In this document: in pieces, positions 23,758 to 37,864 of the stretch
How positions within the stretch are numbered: the first letter of the stretch is position 1
Layout: every line of letters begins with the position of its first letter
Assembly (NCBI GenBank): GCA_017979445.1
Contig: CM030717.1
Span: 13,936,086 to 14,000,085 of the forward strand
DNA: 64,000 nt
Source: Akebia trifoliata
Lineage: Eukaryota > Streptophyta > Magnoliopsida > Ranunculales > Lardizabalaceae
Reading direction: 5' to 3'
The notes under the pieces: model-generated
Told to the model about the DNA's origin: nothing
The model's input: the letters and a program-made list of their open reading frames with translations, nothing else
Databases searched by the model: none
Translations under genes and position numbers: made by a program

Positions 23758-26700
23758 TTCTCCCCCCCTTAATAAAAATTTCGTCCTCGAAATTTAAATC
23801 ATACCTTATTGAGCTTTGTCGCGATTTTACTAATACGACATATATAAGTAACAACACTTATTTTCGATTATCATCTATTCTTAGTCCCAAGTCAATCTCA
23901 TTTATAACTCGTAAACTTATGTCTCCCATATTCCGTATATTCATTAATTTATTACTCTAATTCAAATTCATACTCCAACAAATCCAGTATTTGTTAACCC
24001 TAAGATAACAATCAATTTGCCTTGTATCACTTCCCCACCAATGTCTATCAACAACAATCTTTTCACGTTTTCTCTCTCCTTATCTTTACTTCTCTCACCA
24101 ATTACACCGTCTATTATATTTTACTCATAATTGCTATGAATATTACTCCTCAATGCATAGTCTTACCGCAAACACACCATTATCTTTATATTTAATTCAA
24201 TATTATATTTTCTACTTATTGCGATATTTCCTCAAAACCTCTGTCATAACCTTTATAATTTAAGATCTTACTCGAGGGAATAAATCATACATCTATTTTC
24301 TCACAATTCCATTAAGTCATCATTAATGCAACATTGTCACAAGATTATTCTTTCTCACATTTTACATCGACCCACCTCCTAACTTATACTCTACTAAATC
24401 TCTTTAGGATGGATGTGGGCACAGGTAGGTAGTAGCCGCTGCTTCTACGGAATCATAATCATTACTTATAACTCTTTCGTTTCAAGGAGTGAAAAGGAAC
24501 CACGATCGAAGTCTTGAAGTGAGCGCTTGTCTATAGAAGGCATTGATCACGTAACGAGAACGATAATAATGAATTCTTTTACTGGAAAGCGATCGTGAAA
24601 AGAGAAAGCAAAAGAAGAGTTAGAATCGACACCGAGGATAGAAAGATAAAAGGAAAAAGATGATCTATCTTTTCAAAGGAGGAGAATCGATTCAAGAAGT
24701 TGTAAAGGAAGAGCTGCTTTATCTAATAGTTCAGTCGTTAGGCCTCCCAAAGTTAAGCCATCTTCAATCGAAAAGAGAGATACGCAACTCCCTGTTTTGA
24801 TATTCGAGGAAGTAGCTCTCAATATGAAGGATATACAAGAAACACCTACTTATCTACTAGCGTAATATATGAGTAATTGACTAAACTATTGATATAAATA
24901 CTAACGTACCAATTCAACATCACTTGTCTTTTCACACTTTACAATTATTCTAATACCTATTTTGCAAATTCTTAAATGATCTTCCAAAAATCTTATTCTT
25001 TTTTCGCAAGGCCTCCCAATGGTATAAATAATTTCATTACTTGACCTGTGTCTGTGGTTTCTAGCTCTAGCAAGTGTGCAAACTCTTCACAGAATCATAT
25101 AATCTAGAAGAATCAATATTGAGTAAAACTCCACGTTCTAACATTATAATTAGAAACTGTACCTTCCAAAACTTCTTTGGAGATAGGTACTTTCTCCTGG
25201 GTCACAATCCTTGCTCGCGACTGTGATAAAGGGCATTATTTCCTAATATTTTCCACCTGACCACACGCGTAACATGTTAACAATCTTGTCTTCGTAGATC
25301 TTTATGGAGTAGGCAGTTAGTAGACTAGGGTCTATAGACTTTGAACATGCCTTGTTGATTCCTTTGGCCCTCTTGGTATCATTGGAGCTCCAAGTGCTCT
25401 AAAACTCGACGATTGGACAACTCTACAACTTGATAGTGGAGGAGTTCTATATTGTGGATACACGGATCCGGGGAAGATTAACCTCGAATACATCGGCCTC
25501 TTAGCCGAATCTGATCTAGGAAGAAAAGAAATCTAAGGTCAACTCATTTGTCCCTTGGAGGTCTGAAACTCTATCTCCTCTTGTTTTATCCTTTAAGCTC
25601 GATTGACTGTATCTCTATAATTGGTAGTCTAAATCATCGACCTCCTGGCCCTTAGGTAAGTTTATAGTCCTCTAAAGAATTTACGGCCCTTCTACAGATC
25701 TGTCAGGATAAGCTCGGGCGCATATCGTGACAACCTAATGTACATCATATCTTAGTCTTTGTAATTGATAGATTACCCTGCACTAATCTCAAAACTCTTA
25801 GTATTTGATTTCTCGAGCAATCTCGGATATAAATCTATCGAGAAATATCCTCTCGAAGTTTACCCACTCAAACGATCCATCTCCCAATACATTCATCTCA
25901 AAATGTTACTAATGATTAGCATTCTCGTCCAACTAGAATGTAATCACCGTCACCCATTGATTTCTTCGGCATTACATGTCACTCAAAATCTTTCAGGTCT
26001 TCAAAACCCACTTATTGACCTCAATCAGATCGAAAAAGTCTCCAAATCTTGATAGACGTAATCGTTAAAAATTCTACAACCACATCCTTGGATTTACCTG
26101 TCTTTTGGGCTTGGGAATTCTCTCATTCTTCAAAGGCACGACCTGTGGTAATGGTCCCTAAGGTGGAATAGTATTTCCCTTTTGCGAAGAAGTCCAACGC
26201 TCCCTCATTTCTTGGATTTAGTGATGCGCCTTGCAATCGTGGTAAGTCTTGTACCATCTCTCACTTCCGATATCTAGTCTTGTCTGTTCGGGATGGCACG
26301 AATATGTTATCAACTTTATTTAAATCTGGTGGCCTTATTGTTCCTTCAATTGATTTGTCTAGCATCTTTTTGGAGGCACGCATCCTTAATCATGTGATAT
26401 TGACTCAAACATTGTTCTCCTTTATGTCCCGATTTGCCACATTCATAATATACCACAACTCTTTCTTTCGACTGATTTAATAGTATATGTTATTTCTTAT
26501 GATATTCTTCCATCCATTGAGTTGGTATGTCTATAATATCACTCCCCACTTATTGTTATTTTCCTATAAATTTGTTAGTTTCGTAACTGTTTGTCGCTAA
26601 TTACCTTCCTTCCATTTGGCGTCGAGGTGATGGTGGTTGTATTATTCATATTTCTTCTCTAAAGTTATCATGAGACTCAGCTACCTATCCGATGAATGAC

Positions 26701-27122
26701 ATTAGTTGTGATATCAGGTCAGTAGTCTGATCCAAAACCTATCTTGTCCCTGTTGTGTTTTGGCCTATGCCTCGTCCACTCCTCTCGCTTATGTTCATCC
26801 GTATTAAGGCACTTATTAGAATAAGGCCAAAACCATTCTTACGTAACTATGAATTACTACCGTAGCTTGAAACTTAGTAATGGACTCCATTTCCATTACT
26901 AATAGAACATATCTAAAATCTTATCTTAGGCTTACTAGGCTCTATAGACTTCTAGACACGGAAGAACTCGTAATTCCAATACGGAACTACTAGTGAGCTC
27001 GGATACCGAATTCCTAGTGACATTCTATGATTATCGCTCTAATAACTGTGGTATCAGCCAATTCTTCCAAACATAGCAGATTAGTATCCCATACGGATCT
27101 AATACTATGCTCTGATACCATC
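23758..27122 (-). repeat. Internal region 2 of the array, 3365 bp
   Basis: Same length as copies 1 and 3. Against copy 1, I noticed one substitution (GATTGCCC at 19246 in copy 1, GATTACCC here). The decayed gag occupies about 25184-26798 on the minus strand with the same lesions as copy 1, so the gag was already dead before the copies multiplied. Confidence 0.93.
25184..26798 (-). pseudogene. Decayed gag, internal copy 2
   Basis: Copy of the gag remnant of internal region 1, offset by 6534 bp. It has the same start region, capsid core, two knuckle-like motifs and stops. Confidence 0.7.
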
Positions 27123-30100
27123 TGTGGCGCCCCGCCAAACGCTAACACAAATCCCCATGTCAGATCTCAAGGTATTATGTAACACCTCGAAATTTCGGCA
27201 TGGTCTCCTCTGTTTATGTTAGCATTCCAAGGCGTTCAACCTGCACCTGATAACCGACATACAATCCTGCATACATATATAAAATATAATACTAGCGGAA
27301 GCTTATATACGTCTAATAACATACGAAAGATCAGAGTGCGGAAGAATAACTAGAATACAGGATTATACAAAATTTCTCACTCTAACAGAAATCCTAACAC
27401 TCAAGACAGAATCTATAAAACTATTTGGGGGAATTGACACCACTAGGGGGTATAGCCCTAGTACTTACCAGGTGACGAATTCTGGTTGTCTATCTGACCA
27501 ACCAGATGATCCTCATTCGTACTCTATACTTGCCTCGCCAAGCTCTGAATCTGAAACTAAAAAAAATGAAGAAGGAAATGGTGAGTAACAATGGTTACCC
27601 AGTAGGGAAACAAACAATTTCTGCCAATAACCCCTCCTAACATGAACGAATAAGCATACTGAATCATTTTAAAATAATCAAAGTTTTACAGAAGAAATTA
27701 CGATTAACTGGTACATATAGCCAGGGATGAACAACTAAACATTTTAAAACTCACATTACATCGATCAGCAATACTCACTATAACATTATCTTTTTATACA
27801 AATCTAATTGATCAAAGGGAAATAATAAACATGGATTTCATTTTATATATCAAAATAAACAACAGATACATAATACACAATGGTGGAGTATTGGAATTAG
27901 AGTGTTGGGATTCACGACTGGATCGCTCCCAGTCAGGACATGATGTTACAATTTCTCTCTGGCTTTTAGTTCCTGATTTTGTGGCCGGTCGCTGCACTTA
28001 CCACACTTGGTTGACCATTTATCCGGCTCAGGCTGGCCGTTTGACGTGACCGTAAGCAATGGGTCTCTTTTCGATGTGTCAGAACGTTCGACTACTATAG
28101 ATTGTTAGTGATCACTGACCAATCATCTTCGTCTATGCCTATCAGGCGTGCATGTGATTCCCAAATATACAAACCATTCGTATACGACCACCTTTACACT
28201 ACAAGTTCACTGGTAAAGATAGAGAGGAATATCCCGGATTCCAGTTGTGACTCCACTCTCATACGCGTCCCATACCACGTATGAGTTTGGTGGTCCCTAC
28301 CGTACATCCCAAGATAGTACATCACTCCGGATGATATGACGCACTATCCCTTTAGGCATTCACAAACTCTTTAACAGCTCACAAAATAGCTACATATATA
28401 TATATTATTTTCATTTGAAAACAAAAGAGAAATTAACAATACAAGGTTGAGAATAGATATCCAGTTTCCTACCATGCAAGTGTGGCCACCCGGCCTAAAA
28501 TAAATAACATAACGGAGCGCATCGCGCTAACAGAAAGGAAATAAACATGCAACCAATAATATTATCCATGGATATCTGTTCACCAACCTACACACAACAC
28601 AACAACGTAAAATGCAGACATCACCCCTCGGGTGGGACTCTGACATTTTACCGTTTCATACCCTTTTTCTCTTTTTTTTTCGATTTTTACAATTTTCAAT
28701 CTCTTCAATAAAACATCCATTTTCTGATATTCATCAACTCAATATGAGTTCATTGAATATTAAATCACATTTTCCAATTAAAGAATTTATTTTTATCAAT
28801 AATATCGAAAAAGATAATAAATTTTATATCAAAACGGGGTCCGAACAGTGCACAAGACCCAATTTATGGAAATAACCCATTAAAATACCCTACCCACGTA
28901 TAATTTGTTAAAAATACAATAAACATATCAATCATGCAATTTCTGGCGTGAATTTTCAAATAACAAAATAATTCTATATTTTATAAATACATCCAAATTT
29001 TTTTGATAAAATCCTAAATGCAATTTTCACAATCTACGATTACTAATAGAAATTGAGAGTTCCTTACAATCAATAGGCGAAAGGATCAAAGCGTGTGCGC
29101 GAAAATCGAGGCGATCGGTGCGGAAATCGAGACGGACCGAACTTCGAAGCGGCTGATTTTTGAAATCGACCTAGTGGTTTTGAAGATCTCGATGTGCTCG
29201 TCTCTTCTCCCTTCTACGGCGAAAGGCGGTTTGACCCCGAAACCGATGAAAATCGAGGTCGAAGTTACGAAAATCTCCGTATAAAAATACGGCTGATTTT
29301 TGACTATACGGGGTGAAAAATACGAGAAAACGGAAGGAATTTGGTTGGGTTATGTAGAGAATGAGGCTGCGGACGTTTCTCCCTTCTGCGTCGAAAGATG
29401 GTTTGACCCCGAAACGGACGAAATCCGAGGTCAAAGTTTCGAAATTTTCGTATCCAAATACGGCTGATTTTTGACGATATTGGATGAAATAGAAAGTGAA
29501 ACGAAAAAAGGTTGGGTGGGTTTTGTAGAGAACGTAGCTGCGGACCTTTTTCTCTTCTACGGCGATCGTCGAAAATGGACCGTTTACGAGAGATCTGAAG
29601 TGGAAAAATCGAAGAAAAAACAAATTTCTTTTTTTTCGTTTTTTTTTTTCGCACTGTTTGGACGAGTGGGGAAGATGAGAGAAAAAAAAAATTTAAAATA
29701 TTATTTAAATAAAATGTGGGACGAATTCGGTATTTTGTCAATTATTTCGATCGATGATAATTTGATCATCCGGATTCCAAAACTGACAAATGAATACTCT
29801 ATTTCATCTAATTTTTCGTTCCGGATCTAATGGTATAGTCAATTTCTACAAATTATGTCTCCATCAAAATTTTATATTTTTGGCCTGAGGTGACCCATAA
29901 ACTTGATGTCGTTTTCGTTTTTGACGATAATTCGACTTTCTGGTCTCCAAATTTGACAAATAAATAGTCCATGTTGAATAATTTTTCGTTATGAACCCAA
30001 CGGTATGATCGAATTTTATAAATTATTTCTCTAATAAAAAGTCACTGTTTTAGCCTGGTCCGACCCGGTAATCGAGGATTTTGCAACTTTTATATTCGGA

Positions 30101-30292
30101 CTCGCATTTAGCGTGCTTACAGGCTAAACTATGTTTTTCTATCATTTTGAATCTAATGGTGAGGTCAGATTCCATTAAAATGATCAGAAACATCCTAAAG
30201 TTTTACCCCTAAATCCCACTTTCAAGATTTTCTTAAAATTCCACTATTTATTTTTTTCCTCGAGATACGAATTAAAAATTCGGGATTTTACA
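27123..30292 (-). repeat. LTR3 of the array, 3170 bp
   Basis: Nearly identical to LTR1 and LTR2. It shares 'gaagaaggaaatggtgag' (near 27570) with LTR4, while LTR1 and LTR2 differ there. Private changes include 'aatacaataaac' near 28915 and 'catttagcgtg' near 30108. Confidence 0.93.
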
Positions 30293-33200
30293 TTCTCCCC
30301 CCCTTAATAAAAATTTCGTCCTCGAAATTTAAATCATACCTTATTGAGCTTTGTCGCGATTTTACTAATACGACATATATAAGTAACAACACTTATTTTC
30401 GATTATCATCTATTCTTAGTCCCAAGTCAATCTCATTTATAACTCGTAAACTTATGTCTCCCATATTCCGTATATTCATTAATTTATTACTCTAATTCAA
30501 ATTCATACTCCAACAAATCCAGTATTTGTTAACCCTAAGATAACAATCAATTTGCCTTGTATCACTTCCCCACCAATGTCTATCAACAACAATCTTTTCA
30601 CGTTTTCTCTCTCCTTATCTTTACTTCTCTCACCAATTACACCGTCTATTATATTTTACTCATAATTGCTATGAATATTACTCCTCAATGCATAGTCTTA
30701 CCGCAAACACACCATTATCTTTATATTTAATTCAATATTATATTTTCTACTTATTGCGATATTTCCTCAAAACCTCTGTCATAACCTTTATAATTTAAGA
30801 TCTTACTCGAGGGAATAAATCATACATCTATTTTCTCACAATTCCATTAAGTCATCATTAATGCAACATTGTCACAAGATTATTCTTTCTCACATTTTAC
30901 ATCGACCCACCTCCTAACTTATACTCTACTAAATCTCTTTAGGATGGATGTGGGCACAGGTAGGTAGTAGCCGCTGCTTCTACGGAATCATAATCATTAC
31001 TTATAACTCTTTCGTTTCAAGGAGTGAAAAGGAACCACGATCGAAGTCTTGAAGTGAGCGCTTGTCTATAGAAGGCATTGATCACGTAACGAGAACGATA
31101 ATAATGAATTCTTTTACTGGAAAGCGATCGTGAAAAGAGAAAGCAAAAGAAGAGTTAGAATCGACACCGAGGATAGAAAGATAAAAGGAAAAAGATGATC
31201 TATCTTTTCAAAGGAGGAGAATCGATTCAAGAAGTTGTAAAGGAAGAGCTGCTTTATCTAATAGTTCAGTCGTTAGGCCTCCCAAAGTTAAGCCATCTTC
31301 AATCGAAAAGAGAGATACGCAACTCCCTGTTTTGATATTCGAGGAAGTAGCTCTCAATATGAAGGATATACAAGAAACACCTACTTATCTACTAGCGTAA
31401 TATATGAGTAATTGACTAAACTATTGATATAAATACTAACGTACCAATTCAACATCACTTGTCTTTTCACACTTTACAATTATTCTAATACCTATTTTGC
31501 AAATTCTTAAATGATCTTCCAAAAATCTTATTCTTTTTTCGCAAGGCCTCCCAATGGTATAAATAATTTCATTACTTGACCTGTGTCTGTGGTTTCTAGC
31601 TCTAGCAAGTGTGCAAACTCTTCACAGAATCATATAATCTAGAAGAATCAATATTGAGTAAAACTCCACGTTCTAACATTATAATTAGAAACTGTACCTT
31701 CCAAAACTTCTTTGGAGATAGGTACTTTCTCCTGGGTCACAATCCTTGCTCGCGACTGTGATAAAGGGCATTATTTCCTAATATTTTCCACCTGACCACA
31801 CGCGTAACATGTTAACAATCTTGTCTTCGTAGATCTTTATGGAGTAGGCAGTTAGTAGACTAGGGTCTATAGACTTTGAACATGCCTTGTTGATTCCTTT
31901 GGCCCTCTTGGTATCATTGGAGCTCCAAGTGCTCTAAAACTCGACGATTGGACAACTCTACAACTTGATAGTGGAGGAGTTCTATATTGTGGATACACGG
32001 ATCCGGGGAAGATTAACCTCGAATACATCGGCCTCTTAGCCGAATCTGATCTAGGAAGAAAAGAAATCTAAGGTCAACTCATTTGTCCCTTGGAGGTCTG
32101 AAACTCTATCTCCTCTTGTTTTATCCTTTAAGCTCGATTGACTGTATCTCTATAATTGGTAGTCTAAATCATCGACCTCCTGGCCCTTAGGTAAGTTTAT
32201 AGTCCTCTAAAGAATTTACGGCCCTTCTACAGATCTGTCAGGATAAGCTCGGGCGCATATCGTGACAACCTAATGTACATCATATCTTAGTCTTTGTAAT
32301 TGATAGATTACCCTGCACTAATCTCAAAACTCTTAGTATTTGATTTCTCGAGCAATCTCGGATATAAATCTATCGAGAAATATCCTCTCGAAGTTTACCC
32401 ACTCAAACGATCCATCTCCCAATACATTCATCTCAAAATGTTACTAATGATTAGCATTCTCGTCCAACTAGAATGTAATCACCGTCACCCATTGATTTCT
32501 TCGGCATTACATGTCACTCAAAATCTTTCAGGTCTTCAAAACCCACTTATTGACCTCAATCAGATCGAAAAAGTCTCCAAATCTTGATAGACGTAATCGT
32601 TAAAAATTCTACAACCACATCCTTGGATTTACCTGTCTTTTGGGCTTGGGAATTCTCTCATTCTTCAAAGGCACGACCTGTGGTAATGGTCCCTAAGGTG
32701 GAATAGTATTTCCCTTTTGCGAAGAAGTCCAACGCTCCCTCATTTCTTGGATTTAGTGATGCGCCTTGCAATCGTGGTAAGTCTTGTACCATCTCTCACT
32801 TCCGATATCTAGTCTTGTCTGTTCGGGATGGCACGAATATGTTATCAACTTTATTTAAATCTGGTGGCCTTATTGTTCCTTCAATTGATTTGTCTAGCAT
32901 CTTTTTGGAGGCACGCATCCTTAATCAAGTGATATTGACTCAAACATTGTTCTCCTTTATGTCCCGATTTGCCACATTCATAATATACCACAACTCTTTC
33001 TTTCGACTGATTTAATAGTATATGTTATTTCTTATGATATTCTTCCATCCATTGAGTTGGTATGTCTATAATATCACTCCCCACTTATTGTTATTTTCCT
33101 ATAAATTTGTTAGTTTCGTAACTGTTTGTCGCTAATTACCTTCCTTCCATTTGGCGTCGAGGTGATGGTGGTTGTATTATTCATATTTCTTCTCTAAAGT

Positions 33201-33657
33201 TATCATGAGACTCAGCTACCTATCCGATGAATGACATTAGTTGTGATATCAGGTCAGTAGTCTGATCCAAAACCTATCTTGTCCCTGTTGTGTTTTGGCC
33301 TATGCCTCGTCCACTCCTCTCGCTTATGTTCATCCGTATTAAGGCACTTATTAGAATAAGGCCAAAACCATTCTTACGTAACTATGAATTACTACCGTAG
33401 CTTGAAACTTAGTAATGGACTCCATTTCCATTACTAATAGAACATATCTAAAATCTTATCTTAGGCTTACTAGGCTCTATAGACTTCTAGACACGGAAGA
33501 ACTCGTAATTCCAATACGGAACTACTAGTGAGCTCGGATACCGAATTCCTAGTGACATTCTATGATTATCGCTCTAATAACTGTGGTATCAGCCAATTCT
33601 TCCAAACATAGCAGATTAGTATCCCATACGGATCTAATACTATGCTCTGATACCATC
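30293..33657 (-). repeat. Internal region 3 of the array, 3365 bp
   Basis: Same length as the other two copies. The one difference I noticed from copy 2 is AATCAAGTG for AATCATGTG near 32927. Confidence 0.93.
31719..33333 (-). pseudogene. Decayed gag, internal copy 3
   Basis: Third copy of the same gag remnant, with the same stops and motif order as copies 1 and 2. Confidence 0.7.
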
Positions 33658-36600
33658 TGTGGCGCCCCGCCAAACGCTAACACAAATCCCCATGTCAGAT
33701 CTCAAGGTATTATGTAACACCTCGAAATTTCGGCATGGTCTCCTCTGTTTATGTTAGCATTCCAAGGCGTTCAACCTGCACCTGATAACCGACATACAAT
33801 CCTGCATACATATATAAAATATAATACTAGCGGAAGCTTATATACGTCTAATAACATACGAAAGATCAGAGTGCGGAAGAATAACTAGAATACAGGATTA
33901 TACAAAATTTCTCACTCTAACAGAAATCCTAACACTCAAGACAGAATCTATAAAACTATTTGGGGGAATTGACACCACTAGGGGGTATAGCCCTAGTACT
34001 TACCAGGTGACGAATTCTGGTTGTCTATCTGACCAACCAGATGATCCTCATTCGTACTCTATACTTGCCTCGCCAAGCTCTGAATCTGAAACTAAAAAAA
34101 ATGAAGAAGGAAATGGTGAGTAACAATGGTTACCCAGTAGGGAAACAAACAATTTCTGCCAATAACCCCTCCTAACATGAACGAATAAGCATACTGAATC
34201 ATTTTAAAATAATCAAAGTTTTACAGAAGAAATTACGATTAACTGGTACATATAGCCAGGGATGAACAACTAAACATTTTAAAACTCACATTACATCGAT
34301 CAGCAATACTCACTATAACATTATCTTTTTATACAAATCTAATTGATCAAAGGGAAATAATAAACATGGATTTCATTTTATATATCAAAATAAACAACAG
34401 ATACATAATACACAATGGTGGAGTATTGGAATTAGAGTGTTGGGATTCACGACTGGATCGCTCCCAGTCAGGACATGATGTTACAATTTCTCTCTGGCTT
34501 TTAGTTCCTGATTTTGTGGCCGGTCGCTGCACTTACCACACTTGGTTGACCATTTATCCGGCTCAGGCTGGCCGTTTGACGTGACCGTAAGCAATGGGTC
34601 TCTTTTCGATGTGTCAGAACGTTCGACTACTATAGATTGTTAGTGATCACTGACCAATCATCTTCGTCTATGCCTATCAGGCGTGCATGTGATTCCCAAA
34701 TATACAAACCATTCGTATACGACCACCTTTACATTACAAGTTCACTGGTAAAGATAGAGAGGAATATCCCGGATTCCAGTTGTGACTCCACTCTCATACG
34801 CGTCCCATACCACGTATGAGTTTGGTGGTCCCTACCGTACATCCCAAGATAGTACATCACTCCGGATGATATGACGCACTATCCCTTCAGGCATTCACAA
34901 ACTCTTTAACAGCTCACAAAATAGCTACATATATATATATTATTTTCATTTGAAAACAAAAGAGAAATTAACAATACAAGGTTGAGAATAGATATCCAGT
35001 TTCCTACCATGCAAGTGTGGCCACCCGGCCAAAAATAAATAACATAACGGAGCGCATCGCGCTAACAGAAAGGAAATAAACATGCAACCAATAATATTAT
35101 CCATGGATATCTGTTCACCAACCTACACACAACACAACAACGTAAAATGCAGACATCACCCCTCGGGTGGGACTCTGACATTTTACCGTTTCATACCCTT
35201 TTTCTCTTTTTTTTTCGATTTTTACAATTTTCAATCTCTTCAATAAAACATCCATTTTCTGATATTCATCAACTCAATATGAGTTCATTGAATATTAAAT
35301 CACATTTTCCAATTAAAGAATTTATTTTTATCAATAATATCGAAAAAGATAATAAATTTTATATCAAAACGGGGTCCGAACAGTGCACAAGACCCAATTT
35401 ATGGAAATAACCCATTAAAATACCCTACCCACGTATAATTTGTTAAAAATACAAGTAAACATATCAATCATGCAATTTCTGGCGTGAATTTTTCAAATAA
35501 CAAAATAATTCTATATTTTATAAATACATCCAAATTTTTTTGATAAAATCCTAAATGCAATTTTCACAATCTACGATTACTAATAGAAATTGAGAGTTCC
35601 TTACAATCAATAGGCGAAAGGATCAAAGCGTGTGCGCGAAAATCGAGGCGATCGGTGCGGAAATCGAGACGGACCGAACTTCGAAGCGGCTGATTTTTGA
35701 AATCGACCTAGTGGTTTTGAAGATCTCGATGTGCTCGTCTCTTCTCCCTTCTACGGCGAAAGGCGGTTTGACCCCGAAACTGATGAAAATCGAGGTCGAA
35801 GTTACGAAAATCTCCGTATAAAAATACGGCTGATTTTTGACTATACGGGGTGAAAAATACGAGAAAACGGAAGGAATTTGGTTGGGTTATGTAGAGAATG
35901 AGGCTGCGGACGTTTCTCCCTTCTGCGTCGAAAGATGGTTTGACCCCGAAACGGACGAAATCCGAGGTCAAAGTTTCGAAATTTTCGTATCCAAATACGG
36001 CTGATTTTTGACGATATTGGATGAAATAGAAAGTGAAACGAAAAAAGGTTGGGTGGGTTTTGTAGAGAACGTAGCTGCGGACCTTTTTCTCTTCTACGGC
36101 GATCGTCGAAAATGGACCGTTTACGAGAGATCTGAAGTGGAAAAATCGGAGAAAAAACAAATTTCTTTTTTTTTCGTTTTTTTTTTTCGCACTGTTTGGA
36201 CGAGTGGGGAAGATGAGAGAAAAAAAAAATTTAAAATATTATTTAAATAAAATGTGGGACGAATTCGGTATTTTGTCAATTATTTCGATCGATGATAATT
36301 TGATCATCCGGATTCCAAAACTGACAAATGAATACTCTATTTCATCTAATTTTTCGTTCCGGATCTAATGGTATAGTCAATTTCTACAAATTATGTCTCC
36401 ATCAAAAGTTTATATTTTTGACCTGAGGTGACCCATAAACTTGATGTCGTTTTCGTTTTTGACGATAATTCGACTTTCTGGTCTCCAAATTTGACAAATA
36501 AATAGTCCATGTTGAATAATTTTTCGTTATGAACCCAACGGTATGATCAAATTTTATGAATTATTACTCTAATAAAAAGTCACTGTTTTAGCCTGGTCCG

Positions 36601-36831
36601 ACCCGGTAATCGAGGATTTTGCAACTTTTATATTCGGACTCGCATTTGAGCGTGCTTACAGGCTAAACTATGTTTTTCTATCATTTTGAATCTAATGGTG
36701 AGGTCAGATTCCATTAAAATGATCAGAAACATCTTAAAGTTTTACCCCTAAATCCCACTTTCAAGATTTTCTTAAAATTCCACTATTTATTTTTTTTCTC
36801 GAGATACGAATTAAAAATTCAGGATTTTACA
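33658..36831 (-). repeat. LTR4 of the array (5' LTR on the minus strand), 3174 bp, most divergent
   Basis: Same LTR with clearly more private changes than LTR1-3. Examples: 'acattacaag' near 34733, 'cccttcagg' near 34885, 'gaaactgatg' near 35778, 'tcggagaaaa' near 36146, 'caaaagttta' near 36405, 'tgaattattactc' near 36558 and 'aattcaggatt' near 36816. The GGTAC target duplication follows at 36832-36836. Confidence 0.93.
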
Positions 36832-37680
36832 GGTACCGACGCCCAGCCTATCAATTCGCAGGTTGTAGATCCCATTTGAGTTCCTATCCCAACAACCACA
36901 GCCCCGCCACCACCTCATGTCGACCCCTCACAAGCTTCAACCTCTACCACTGGGTCAGGGCAGAGGAGGTGCGAAACGGCAGGCACCCCCTAAGTTACCT
37001 CACCCTCTGTGGCCGGCTGCCCAATTACTAATGAGGATTTAACGTTATCCAAATCCAGGATTGCGCGGGCGATGTTTGAATCGATGTGCCTCCCAAGGGA
37101 CATGGCGAAAATAAGCATTTCATGGAGGATCCCAGTCGGTTCTTCTATGACTTGTTCCGAGTTTTGGTCGCGATAAGCAACCTTATTATTTATATATTTT
37201 TTTTTCTTTATTTCCTTCATAGTATTATTGACTTACATTCTTGAAACCTATTTCAGGTTCAGCACAGCGTGGCCAAACTCGGACATTTGCGATATGCAAC
37301 GCTCATAAACAGAGATGCTGCTGAAGCAACTGTAAAGAAATTACAAAGTGAAAGGGACGCAGCTGCCTCCCATACTTTGAAGATCCATGGGGACTTGGAT
37401 GCTGCTAGGTCCAAGCTCGAACGGACGAAAGAGGCTATTTTGTCGGTCGAGGGAGAAATTTCTATAATGAAAGGAGCAACTCAAGGCTAAGGAGGAAGAG
37501 AAAGAAAAAGTTCTCGGGGATCAACTTGTTGCCCTCCAAGCTCAGCTGGATGCGTTGGAGTCGACGTGAGAAAAGGCTTATAATAAATTAAAGACTAAAC
37601 TCAAGAAAGCCGAACTTGTTAAAAAGGATAGCCCCTCCCAACATCTCCAAAAACACATTGGATGTTCCTAATGAAGCCGA
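36832..37680 (+). pseudogene. Tat-type antisense ORF, 3' part after the array
   Basis: Continues the ORF interrupted at 14051. A Pro/Gln/Ser-rich stretch (about 36870-36960) is followed by SRIARAMFESMCLPRDMAKI near 37100. A likely splice acceptor TTTCAG|GTTCAG lies at 37256/37257. Next comes a charged coiled-coil frame (37269-37490), with heptads around NRDAAEATVKKLQSERDAAA. The coil continues after a frameshift (EEEKEKVLGDQLVALQAQLD near 37500). A coiled-coil C terminus is usual for this ORF type. An in-frame TGA near 37568 and the frameshift show decay. The AT-rich stretch to about 37860 may be its 3' UTR. Confidence 0.55.
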
Positions 37681-37864
37681 TCATACCGTAGATGAATAGG
37701 GCAACTCTTGTAATAATTTTTTTTGTGATTTCTCTTTATAATGAACGTTTTGTTTATAAATGAAAAGTCTATTTTCTAGTTGTTGTCTCGAACTCTGCCC
37801 CCCTCCCCATATTTTTCTTATGAATCGTGCAATCTCACTAGCTTTCAGTAGATTCGTGGTTTTC
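37681..37864. other. Short spacer between the aORF and the element-1 LTR
   Basis: AT-rich with no coding signal. The left end of the neighbouring LTR is not exactly placed, so some of this may belong to it. Confidence 0.4.

Larger units (their letters stand above)
14052..36831 (-). mobile_element. Tandem LTR-retrotransposon array: four LTRs, three internal regions, gag-only
   Basis: The array has LTRs at 14052-17223, 20589-23757, 27123-30292 and 33658-36831. The internal regions at 17224-20588, 23758-27122 and 30293-33657 are each 3365 bp. Orientation is minus: each internal region has a tRNA-iMet primer-binding site at its right end (TGGTATCAGAGCAT on the minus strand) and a polypurine tract at its left end (AAGGGGGGGAGAA). 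The outermost ends are TG and CA and a perfect GGTAC duplication flanks the whole array. This indicates one insertion later expanded by unequal exchange, or one multimeric insertion. No pol is present, so it is non-autonomous. The gag remnant points to a Ty3/gypsy chromovirus (Tekay/Del-like). Confidence 0.93.
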
